From DASSKF01 sp035690725 (GTDB taxonomy: Bacteria > Actinomycetota > Actinomycetes > Actinomycetales > Dermatophilaceae), in contig DASSKF010000150.1 of NCBI GenBank assembly GCA_035690725.1, positions 1 through 5,466 on the forward strand: a stretch of 5,466 nt of DNA, written 5' to 3'. How positions within the stretch are numbered: position 1 is the stretch's first letter; every line of letters starts with the position of its first letter. The notes below the pieces were generated by a model. That model searched no databases and was not told the DNA's origin. It saw only the letters and a list, made by a program, of their open reading frames with translations. This document shows, in pieces, positions 1 to 4,997 of the stretch. Made by a program: the position numbers and the translations under genes.

Positions 1-22
1 AGCGTGACGCATGCGTCACGCT
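1..22. promoter_or_regulatory. Perfect 22-bp palindrome, possible operator
   Basis: Positions 1-11 are the exact reverse complement of 12-22, with no spacer; the core is TGACGCATGCGTCA. It lies 39 bp beyond the stop codon of the minus-strand oxygenase. A spacer-less palindrome of this length is typical of a dimeric repressor site (TetR or GntR type), which would then serve a gene left of the window. It could instead be read as a transcription terminator stem for the oxygenase, but no T-run follows it in the leftward direction within view. The palindrome starts at the first base of the window, so it may be longer. The symmetry is certain; the function is inferred. Confidence 0.5.
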
Positions 23-61
23 CCGGCCGCAACTCCGCGCCACCACCGGACCCGGCCCCGG

Positions 62-892
62 TCAGCGGGAGGTGCGTCCGTAGAACAGCTCGGAGGTCAG
101 GTCGCTCAGCCGCATGTCCGGGCGCTCGCCATAGGTCAGGACCGAGTTGACCCGGGGCGTGGACCCCTCGACCGGTGTCACCCGGTGCAGCGCGTGCTCG
201 CCCCGGAAGAACGCCAGCGATCCCGGCGAGGACGGCAACACCTTCAACCCCGACTCCTCGCCGCCCAGCACCTCCTGCACCCCGGCATGGTTCTCATCGC
301 CCTCGCTGCGCAGCCCGGGCGCGTACACGAACTCCCCTCCCGACTCCGCCGGCTGGTACATCACCGTCATCGAGAACTCACTGTTGTCGAAGTGCCACCC
401 CAGCTCCTCCCCCGGGTGGAACGTGGTCACCTGGAAGGCGTCCAACGGATCCGCCGACCGGTGAAGCTTCTCCTTGCCCAGCACCGCCGCGATGAACGCG
501 GTCAGGTCATCCGACTCGTACAACCGGCGCACCGGCGCGTCCGCCGGGATCTGGTCATAGGCGATCCCGTGCTTGGCCGAGCGCACCTGCCGCCGCAGCG
601 GGTGCCCCACCGGGACTGTCTCGTCCGGGGCCCGGAAGTAGATGGTGTGCGTCCGATCCGTCGGCCACGCTCGGTCCGCCAGCTCACCGGCCAGCTCGAC
701 CATCCGCGCGACCGCCGCCGGCCGCACGAACCCCTCCAGGTTGCACACCCCCGTCGCGTCGAGCTCGGACTTGCACGCCGTCACGAACGCCCGGCCGCGC
801 TCGGTGTCCAGCTCGTGGATCGGATAACGCTCCAGGTCCACCACGTCGGCGTAGTCCGGCAGCCGCCTGGTCTCGTCTGCGGTCTGGGTCAT
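62..892 (-). CDS. Fe(II)/2-oxoglutarate-dependent oxygenase, BesD/HalD-like (probable amino-acid hydroxylase)
   Basis: The product is 276 aa. The ATG at 892 is chosen because AGGAGG (899-904) sits 6 nt upstream; the frame stays open to 976 but has no comparable start there. The jelly-roll iron site is visible: H167-F-D169 in GWHFDNSEF, the distal H236 in HALHRVTPVEG, and R247, placed to bind the 2-oxoglutarate carboxylate. The surrounding pattern (DPLDAFQVTTFHPGEELGWHF, SGGEFVYAPGLRS, ELFYGRT near the C-terminus) resembles the BesD/HalD group, which halogenates or hydroxylates free amino acids such as lysine. Known halogenases there carry Gly in place of the iron-binding Asp. Asp is present here, so hydroxylation coupled to 2-oxoglutarate decarboxylation is the expected chemistry. 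There is no signal peptide, so the enzyme is presumably cytoplasmic. The substrate cannot be read from the sequence. It is divergent from the LysR gene, whose product may regulate it. Confidence 0.85.
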   Translation of the reverse strand: MTQTADETRRLPDYADVVDLERYPIHELDTERGRAFVTACKSELDATGVCNLEGFVRPAAVARMVELAGELADRAWPTDRTHTIYFRAPDETVPVGHPLRRQVRSAKHGIAYDQIPADAPVRRLYESDDLTAFIAAVLGKEKLHRSADPLDAFQVTTFHPGEELGWHFDNSEFSMTVMYQPAESGGEFVYAPGLRSEGDENHAGVQEVLGGEESGLKVLPSSPGSLAFFRGEHALHRVTPVEGSTPRVNSVLTYGERPDMRLSDLTSELFYGRTSR

Positions 893-918
893 GGCTCGCC
901 TCCTGGTTCCGATGATCC

Positions 919-927
919 GGTATGCCG
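919..927. repeat. Dispersed 9-mer GGTATGCCG (first of four copies)
   Basis: Exact copies occur at 919-927 (oxygenase leader), 1622-1630 (reverse orientation, inside the LysR gene), 3670-3678 (inside the permease pseudogene) and 5000-5008 (upstream of the amidase gene). An 8-of-9 copy lies at 2952-2959 (reverse orientation, in the monooxygenase gene). The copy in the LysR gene places an ATA isoleucine codon (1626-1628), which is rare in DNA of this composition. The positions do not match a common promoter distance, so this looks like a genome-wide sequence bias rather than an operator. Confidence 0.6.
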
Positions 928-940
928 GCCACGCGGCCGG
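925..940 (-). other. Stem-loop in the oxygenase leader
   Basis: CCGGCC (925-930) and GGCCGG (935-940) are perfect inverted repeats around a 4-nt ACGC loop. If the oxygenase promoter at 956-984 is right, this hairpin lies in its 5' leader of about 57 nt, roughly 20 nt upstream of the Shine-Dalgarno box. It could tune mRNA stability or translation. GC-only stems arise readily by chance in this base composition, so the functional call is weak. Confidence 0.25.
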
Positions 941-955
941 GCGCCTTCGGTCACC

Positions 956-984
956 ATCGTGGCCCGTCCAGTGCATCAGGACAA
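956..984 (-). promoter_or_regulatory. Candidate promoter of the oxygenase gene
   Basis: Read leftward, TTGTCC (979-984) and CACGAT (956-961) are separated by exactly 17 nt, resembling a housekeeping-sigma -35/-10 pair (4 of 6 matches at -35; the -10 keeps the key A and final T). The predicted start near 949 leaves a leader of about 57 nt containing a Shine-Dalgarno box, consistent with a leadered gene. The -10 is imperfect, so confidence is moderate. Confidence 0.4.
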
Positions 985-999
985 TCGCTGCTGTTGACC
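979..999. promoter_or_regulatory. Inverted repeat spanning both divergent -35 boxes; candidate LysR operator
   Basis: GGACAA (979-984), 9 nt, then TTGACC (994-999) form an inverted repeat with 5 of 6 paired positions (only the A/A pair at 981/997 breaks it). The left arm is the -35 box of the oxygenase promoter and the right arm the -35 box of the LysR promoter. LysR-type regulators commonly bind dyads between themselves and a divergent target and autoregulate. A second, overlapping dyad, CTGCTG (988-993) with CAGCAG (1008-1013), reaches into the LysR spacer. The two -35 boxes would show some symmetry simply by being divergent consensus elements, which is the main caveat. Confidence 0.45.
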
Positions 1000-1022
1000 G
1001 TTTCCATCAGCAGACCTAATCT
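994..1022 (+). promoter_or_regulatory. Promoter of the LysR-monooxygenase operon, probably leaderless
   Basis: TTGACC (994-999), a 17-nt spacer and TAATCT (1017-1022) give a good match to the housekeeping actinobacterial promoter. The -10 ends 6 nt before the GTG start at 1029, so the predicted first transcribed base is the first base of the start codon. No Shine-Dalgarno sequence lies upstream of that GTG, as expected for a leaderless mRNA. Confidence 0.65.
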
Positions 1023-1028
1023 CCCGTC

Positions 1029-2015
1029 GTGAGCGATCGCGTGGACTCCCTCGAGCTGCGCCACCTCGTCGCGCTCGCCGCGATCGGGCGGGAGCGGTCC
1101 TTCAGCAGGGCCGCGGAGTCCCTCGGGTACACCCAGTCCGCGATCAGCCAGCAGATCAGCCGGCTCGAGCGGGCCGTCGGCCAGACCCTGGTGGAGCGAC
1201 CGGGCGGTCCGCGGTCGGTGCAGCTGACCGCCGCCGGGGAGCTGCTGCTCACCCACGCCGATGCCATCAGCGCCCGGCTGGCCAGTGCCCGGGCCGACCT
1301 GCGCGCGCTGGCCGAGGGTGAGTCGGGGCTGCTGCGGGTCGGCTCCTACCAGAGCGTCGGGGTGCGGATCCTCCCCCGCCTGCTGCGGGAGTTCGGCGAG
1401 GCGTGGCCGCGGGTGCGCGTCGAGCTGGTCGAGGCCGCCGACGACCTCGAGCTGCTCGGCCTCGTCGAGCGCGGGGAGCTCGACCTCACCTTCGTGGTCT
1501 ACCCGCTCACGCCGGGGCCGTTCGACCACATCGAGCTGCTCGAGGACCCCTACGTCGTCGTGGTCCGCGAGGACAGCGAGCTGGGCCGCGGCGGTGAGCC
1601 GGTGCAGCCAGGCGAGCTGGACGGCATACCGCTCATCACGTACGCCCGGATGCGCGAGGTGCACGCGGTCGAGCACCGGCTCGGCCGGCCGGAGCTCGCC
1701 GAGCAGGTGCGGTTCCGCTCCCACGACAACGGCACGATGCTCGGCCTGGTCGAGGAGGGCGTCGGCGCGGCGGTGATCTCGTGGCTGTCGGTCGACCCGT
1801 TCCGCACCGGCATCCGGGCGGTCCCGTTGGCCGACGTGCCGCCGCGCGTGGTCGGGCTGGCCTGGCACCGGGACCGCTACCGGATCCCCGCCGCCGACGC
1901 GTTCGTCCGCAACGCCCGCGAGGTGGCCGCGCTCGCCCTCCCGGACCCTGCCGGCGCACTCGGCGACACGGGGACCCGGCCGAGGAAGTCCAGCAACCGG
2001 AAGGAGCAGCGGTGA
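1029..2015 (+). CDS. LysR-family transcriptional regulator
   Basis: The product is 328 aa, slightly longer than the usual 300 or so because of a basic, polar C-terminal tail (residues about 305-328). The N-terminal winged helix-turn-helix is clear: LELRHLVALAAIGRERSFSRAAESLG, then TQSAISQQISRLE (35-47) as the recognition helix, and the conserved LTAAGE (66-71). Residues about 100-300 form the periplasmic-binding-protein-like effector domain (LRVGSYQSVGVRILPRLLREF, ERGELDLTFV, VEEGVGAAVIS). GTG at 1029 is preferred because the -10 box predicts transcription starting there; GTG at 1041 is an in-frame alternative, and neither has a Shine-Dalgarno box. The stop overlaps the start of the FAD monooxygenase gene, so the two are one operon. 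It probably autoregulates and controls the divergent oxygenase. The effector is unknown. An ATA codon at 1626-1628 is unusual for this base composition. Confidence 0.92.
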   Translation: MSDRVDSLELRHLVALAAIGRERSFSRAAESLGYTQSAISQQISRLERAVGQTLVERPGGPRSVQLTAAGELLLTHADAISARLASARADLRALAEGESGLLRVGSYQSVGVRILPRLLREFGEAWPRVRVELVEAADDLELLGLVERGELDLTFVVYPLTPGPFDHIELLEDPYVVVVREDSELGRGGEPVQPGELDGIPLITYARMREVHAVEHRLGRPELAEQVRFRSHDNGTMLGLVEEGVGAAVISWLSVDPFRTGIRAVPLADVPPRVVGLAWHRDRYRIPAADAFVRNAREVAALALPDPAGALGDTGTRPRKSSNRKEQR

Positions 2016-3145
2016 AGGCCGTCGTCATCGGTGGCGGGATCGGCGGACTCGCCAGCGCCGTCGCGCTCAGCCGCGCGGGGCACGAAGTCGAGGTCCTCGA
2101 GCAGGCCCCCGAGTTCAGCGAGGTCGGCGCGGGACTGTCCTTGTGGCCCAACGCGGTTCGGGCCCTGGATGCGCTCGGTGTCGGCAATGCGGTGCGCGCC
2201 CGCTCGGCCACACCGCGCCAGGGCGGCATCCGCGACAGCGCCGGCCGCTGGCTCGCCCGGCAGGACGTGGCCGCCATCACCAGGCGCTTCGGGCCGCTGC
2301 TCATGGTCCACCGGGCGGACCTGCTCGACGTGCTCCACGACGCCGTCCCTCCTGCTGCCCTGCGCGCCGGCACGCGGGTCGAGGACGTCACCGAGGACGG
2401 CCTCGTGCGCCACTCGGCGGGCGAGAGCCGCGGCGACGTCGTCATCGGCGCCGACGGCACGAACAGCACGGTGCGGCAACGCCTCTGGCGCAGCGCCGCA
2501 CCACCGCGGTACGCCGGGTACGTCGCCTACCGCATGCTCACCACACCCGTGGACCTCGCCGACGAGGGCGGCGAGACGTGGGGGCGCGGCGAGCGGTTCG
2601 GCTACGTGCCGCTGCCGGACGGGCGCTACTACTGCTTCGCTGCCGTCACCGCCCCGGCCGGCTCCGCGAGCGAGGGGCTGGCCGAGCTCCGGCGCCGGTT
2701 CGCCGGCTGGCACCCGCCCATCCCCGAGCTGCTCGAAGCGGTGCCGGACGAGGACGCGGTGCTGTTCCACGACCTGGCCGATCTGCCCCCGCTCGAGTCG
2801 TACGTCCGCGGACGCGTCGCCCTGCTCGGCGACGCCGCCCACGCGATGACCCCCAACCTCGGCCAGGGCGCGGGGCAGGCGATCGAGGACGCGGTGGTGC
2901 TCGCCCAGGCTCTCGGCACGGCCGGGTCCCCCACGACGGCCGGCGGGCTCACGGCATACGACCGGCTCCGGCGACCGCGCACCCAGGGGATCGTCGAGCG
3001 GTCCCGGATGGCGGGCGAGGTGGCTCAGTGGTCCCACCCGGCGGCGATGCGGCTCCGCAACACCGGGCTACGACTGCTGCCGGACCGGGTCTTCAACGCC
3101 GGCCTCGCGCAGGTCCTCGACTGGCACCCCGAGGGGAAGGCCTGA
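2012..3145 (+). CDS. Class A FAD-dependent monooxygenase (urate/3-hydroxybenzoate hydroxylase-like)
   Basis: The product is 377 aa, normal length for single-component flavin hydroxylases. It starts at GTG 2012, which overlaps the LysR stop (GTGA), with AAGGAG (2001-2006) 5 nt upstream, implying translational coupling. Three hallmark motifs are present: the Rossmann GGGIGG (7-12) ending in E30, the DG motif GADGTNSTVR (146-155), and the GD motif GRVALLGDAAH (267-277) followed by PNLGQGAGQAIEDA. Such enzymes reduce FAD with NAD(P)H and hydroxylate an aromatic or heteroaromatic ring. The arrangement YAGYVAYRML, RGERFGYVPLPDGRYY (R195) and RRRFAGWHPPIPELLEA recalls HpxO-type FAD urate hydroxylases, in which an Arg at the R195 position contacts substrate, as far as I remember; the same scaffold serves salicylate and 3-hydroxybenzoate hydroxylases. 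The substrate is therefore unresolved. The enzyme is likely cytosolic, and all key motifs look intact. Confidence 0.9.
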   Translation: MKAVVIGGGIGGLASAVALSRAGHEVEVLEQAPEFSEVGAGLSLWPNAVRALDALGVGNAVRARSATPRQGGIRDSAGRWLARQDVAAITRRFGPLLMVHRADLLDVLHDAVPPAALRAGTRVEDVTEDGLVRHSAGESRGDVVIGADGTNSTVRQRLWRSAAPPRYAGYVAYRMLTTPVDLADEGGETWGRGERFGYVPLPDGRYYCFAAVTAPAGSASEGLAELRRRFAGWHPPIPELLEAVPDEDAVLFHDLADLPPLESYVRGRVALLGDAAHAMTPNLGQGAGQAIEDAVVLAQALGTAGSPTTAGGLTAYDRLRRPRTQGIVERSRMAGEVAQWSHPAAMRLRNTGLRLLPDRVFNAGLAQVLDWHPEGKA

Positions 3146-3149
3146 GCCG

Positions 3150-3200
3150 ATGGAGCTGAGCGAACCCGTCGTCTTCTGCCACGGCACACCGTGGTCGCGA
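3150..3200 (+). pseudogene. Truncated N-terminus of an alpha/beta hydrolase
   Basis: An ATG at 3150, 4 nt after the monooxygenase stop and preceded by a purine-rich stretch (GAGGGGAAGG, 3131-3140), begins MELSEPVVFCHGTPWS. The PVVFCHGTPWS segment matches the first strand and oxyanion-hole HG(T)PW region of alpha/beta hydrolases such as the haloalkane dehalogenase and epoxide hydrolase relatives. From about residue 17 the frame becomes Ala/Arg/Pro-rich without any hydrolase feature, and no nucleophile elbow (GxSxG or GxDxG) follows, so only the start of the gene seems to remain. Its position suggests it was the third gene of the operon, acting after the hydroxylation step. The match is short (about 12 informative residues), so this is a reasoned guess. 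Confidence 0.45.
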
Positions 3201-3288
3201 TCGCCGGCGGCAGCGGCGGCGCCGTCACGTCCACGAGGCACCGACGAGTCGACCTGCGCCGGTCCCGCTCCAGTCCTAACGTCAGGAC

Positions 3289-3304
3289 GGAGGCGATCGG
3301 CATG
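3289..3304 (+). promoter_or_regulatory. Orphan RBS and start codon, probably of the decayed permease
   Basis: GGAGG (3289-3293) stands 8 nt before an ATG (3302-3304), an ideal initiation signal. The frame it opens (MRPSHPSPRARG and on) has no recognisable protein character, while the permease sequence begins within about 15-30 nt in another frame. The simplest reading is that this is the authentic permease start, separated from its body by a deletion. Just upstream, GTCCT (3273-3277) and AGGAC (3284-3288) form a 5-bp inverted repeat with a 6-nt loop. Confidence 0.4.
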
Positions 3305-4197
3305 CGGCCATCGCATCCAAGCCCTCGTGCTCGAGGCCGTGGTCCTGGGCCTGTTGATCCGGGGCGTGCGGATCTCCGTCCTCACGGCGGTGTCGCTCTT
3401 CGCCATCGAGGCCACGTTGCTGTTCGTGTGCGCCATCGCGATGCTCGTCACCTCGTCGGCCTACATCAGCGGAGCCGGCTTCGACCCGGGGAACATCAAG
3501 AACGGCACCTCCGGCTTCGGCCTCGGGTTCGTGCTGGCGATCTTCCTGTTCCTCGGCGCCAGCGGGTCCTCACCCCTGGCGCGTGCTCTACAACAGCGCC
3601 CGGGACGGGCTCTTCCCCGGCTTCATGACCAAGGTCCTCCCCCACTGGCGCACGCCCTGGGTGGCGATCGGTATGCCGATCGTCCTCGCCATGGTGGCCA
3701 CGCTCGTCATCGGCTTCGAGGTCGGTGCGGGCAACGCCTTCGACTACACCGCAACGCTGGCCACCGACTTGTTCATGGTGATCTTCATCGTCACCAACAT
3801 CGCGACCATCCCGTACTTCTGGAGGAACCACCGCAACACCTTCTCCTGGTTCCGGCACCTCGTCGTACCGGTCCTGGGAGTCATCGCGTTCGGCTACCCG
3901 CTCTACGAGTCGGTGCTACCGAGCCAGGCCCCGCCCTACAACTGGTTCGGCATCGCGATCCTCGCCGCCTACGGCCTGTCCTTCCTGTGGGGGCTCGTGC
4001 GCAGCCACCAGACCGCCGACATGGGACAGCGGCTCGCCGACGACGTGGTACTGCACGGGTCCGCTCCCACGCGGCCTGATGAGAGCCGCTCAGGCCCGGG
4101 CGACGATGAGGATCGCGCCGAGGATCCCCGCCTGCGTGGCGCTGACGTTGTTGCCGATGCGCCGCAGGAACGCCTCACCGAAGACGACGCCCGGTGA
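3302..4197 (+). pseudogene. Degenerate amino-acid/polyamine (APC-superfamily) permease
   Basis: Two blocks of membrane-transporter sequence lie in different frames. The first, about 3318-3565, carries LVLEAVVLGLLIRGVRIS, a hydrophobic helix (AVSLFAIEATLLFVCAIAML), the loop AGFDPGNIKNGTSG and FGLGFVLAIFLFLG. This resembles helices 4-6 of 12-helix APC permeases. The second, about 3580-4074, begins RVLYNSARDGLFP, the loop typically found after helix 8, and continues through four hydrophobic helices (3658-3717, 3739-3819, 3856-3906, 3940-4005) to a polar tail. Helices 1-3 and about 6b-8 are absent, and the blocks are offset by a frameshift near 3565-3580. Internal loss of several helices cannot be a sequencing error. 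The ATG at 3302 with its RBS is the probable original start. The second frame runs on to TGA at 4195-4197, inside the convergent methyltransferase gene, so the native stop is probably lost too. The original role was presumably proton-coupled amino acid or polyamine uptake. No function is expected now. Confidence 0.8.
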
Positions 4198-4890
4198 CAG
4201 CGTCCCCGGCGGCAGATCCGGAGGCACGCTGACCGCCGCGGTGCGGTCCTCGACCTCCTCGATCGTGAAGCCCGCCGCCTCCAGGTCGGTGAGGTAGTCG
4301 GTCTGCGAGCGCACGAACGAGGACCGCTTGTCCTCCGCCCACGGCTGTGGGAACGGCAGCTCGCCGGGTCCGGTGCGCATCTGCTCGTAGACGGCGAACC
4401 GCCCACCGGCAGTGAGCACCCGGTGCACGTCCGCGAACACCGCCCGCTTGTCCTCGATGTTCATGCCGACGTGGATCATCATGGCGGCGTCGAACGAGTC
4501 GTCCTCGAACGGCAGGGCGTCAGCCGAACCGACCTCGAAGGTGACGCTGTCGGTGAGCCCCACCTTGTCCGTCAGCGCGCGTGCCGTCTCGACGAACTCG
4601 GGTGTGAGGTCGACACCCGTGACCGGACAGGACGTGGACCAGGACGCGAGCCGAGACGGCCCGCCGATGCCGGACCCGACGTCCAGCAACCGGGTGTCGG
4701 CGCCCAGCCCGAGCCGGCTGATGACGTACTCCGTCGCCGGCGCGAAGCCGGCGTGCAGCTGGTCGACGGGCGCCAGGTCGGGGACGTGCAGCTGGTCGGT
4801 GTCGATGCCGTGCTCGGCCAGGGTGTCGAGGACGCGGCTGGTCAGGTCGTGACCGCCGTAGTGGTCGGTGACGAGGTCTCGGACGCCCAT
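4090..4890 (-). CDS. Class I SAM-dependent methyltransferase (UbiE/type 11-like)
   Basis: The product is 266 aa. ATG at 4890 is chosen because AGGAGG (4897-4902) lies 6 nt upstream; the open frame extends to 4980 but those residues look non-coding. A Rossmann-type SAM fold is evident: motif I LLDVGSGIGGPSR (68-80), the acidic residue in GVDLTPEFVETA (92-103) for the ribose hydroxyls, GSADALPFEDDSFDAA (121-136) and the post-motif RVLTAGGRFAVYEQMR (157-172). A helical N-terminal cap (residues 1-60) and a C-terminal segment (190-266, ending in a hydrophobic AGILGAILIVARA) probably form the substrate site. Family members methylate varied small molecules (quinones, amines, terpenoids), so the acceptor is not predictable. 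It converges on the permease pseudogene and diverges from the amidase gene. It appears intact and is probably transcribed alone from a promoter near 4916-4943. Confidence 0.88.
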   Translation of the reverse strand: MGVRDLVTDHYGGHDLTSRVLDTLAEHGIDTDQLHVPDLAPVDQLHAGFAPATEYVISRLGLGADTRLLDVGSGIGGPSRLASWSTSCPVTGVDLTPEFVETARALTDKVGLTDSVTFEVGSADALPFEDDSFDAAMMIHVGMNIEDKRAVFADVHRVLTAGGRFAVYEQMRTGPGELPFPQPWAEDKRSSFVRSQTDYLTDLEAAGFTIEEVEDRTAAVSVPPDLPPGTLSPGVVFGEAFLRRIGNNVSATQAGILGAILIVARA

Positions 4891-4915
4891 GGCGCACCTC
4901 CTGGTGGACCTCACC

Positions 4916-4921
4916 ACGTTA
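4916..4921 (-). promoter_or_regulatory. Candidate -10 box of the methyltransferase gene
   Basis: Read leftward the hexamer is TAACGT (TANNNT type), predicting transcription start near 4909, about 19 nt upstream of the ATG and just ahead of the AGGAGG box. The -35 position at 17-nt spacing (4939-4944, GGACGT) is poor and lies inside a palindrome, suggesting an activator-dependent or repressor-covered promoter. Confidence 0.4.
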
Positions 4922-4926
4922 GCCCG

Positions 4927-4945
4927 GTCCGCGCGCGGACGTCCG
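4927..4945. promoter_or_regulatory. Nested GTCCG palindromes, candidate operator
   Basis: A perfect 14-bp palindrome (4927-4940, GTCCGCGCGCGGAC) overlaps a perfect 10-bp palindrome (4936-4945, CGGACGTCCG). Together they give three GTCCG half-sites: 4927-4931, 4936-4940 (inverted) and 4941-4945. They cover the spacer and -35 zone of the methyltransferase promoter, where a bound repressor would block RNA polymerase. GC-only palindromes are easier to obtain by chance here, although the two A/T pairs add weight. Confidence 0.4.
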
Positions 4946-4971
4946 CACCTTCGGCAGAACTCCCCCGCGCA

Positions 4972-4997
4972 CCACCACACGGCACCTCCACCACACG
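4972..4997. repeat. Direct repeat of CCACCACACG, 16-bp period
   Basis: CCACCACACG occurs at 4972-4981 and again at 4988-4997. The pair lies in the middle of the methyltransferase-amidase intergenic region, about 50 bp upstream of the methyltransferase -10 and 60-85 bp upstream of the amidase -10. It could be a tandem activator site for either gene, or a simple low-complexity CCA repeat. Confidence 0.35.

Noticed and set aside
62..892. Calling the oxygenase a radical halogenase
   Set aside because: Asp169 fills the third iron-ligand position. Known Fe/2-oxoglutarate halogenases have Gly or Ala there to make room for chloride.
11..997. Long plus-strand open frame (328 codons) opposite the oxygenase gene
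   Set aside because: It is Arg/Pro/His-rich, has no family motif, and is the antisense of a gene with a clear catalytic site. Such frames arise from high third-position GC.
1877..3037. Minus-strand open frame of 386 codons opposite the FAD monooxygenase, and the similar frame at 951-1868 opposite the LysR gene
   Set aside because: Composition is that of antisense translation of GC-rich coding DNA, and the sense frames carry unmistakable domain motifs.
3273..3288. GTCCT-N6-AGGAC inverted repeat as a terminator of the monooxygenase operon
   Set aside because: The stem is only 5 bp, lies 128 bp past the stop codon, has no T-run, and directly abuts an RBS.
3191..3628. 145-codon plus-strand frame through the decayed zone, which includes the ATG at 3302 with a good RBS
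   Set aside because: The translation is low-complexity Arg/Pro/His without hydrophobic helices, while transporter helices are readable in the other frame. Only its RBS and ATG were kept, as remnants.
4891..4980. N-terminal extension of the methyltransferase to 4980
   Set aside because: The extra 30 residues are Cys/Arg-rich, would overlie the -10 box and palindromes, and an ideal RBS precedes the ATG at 4890.
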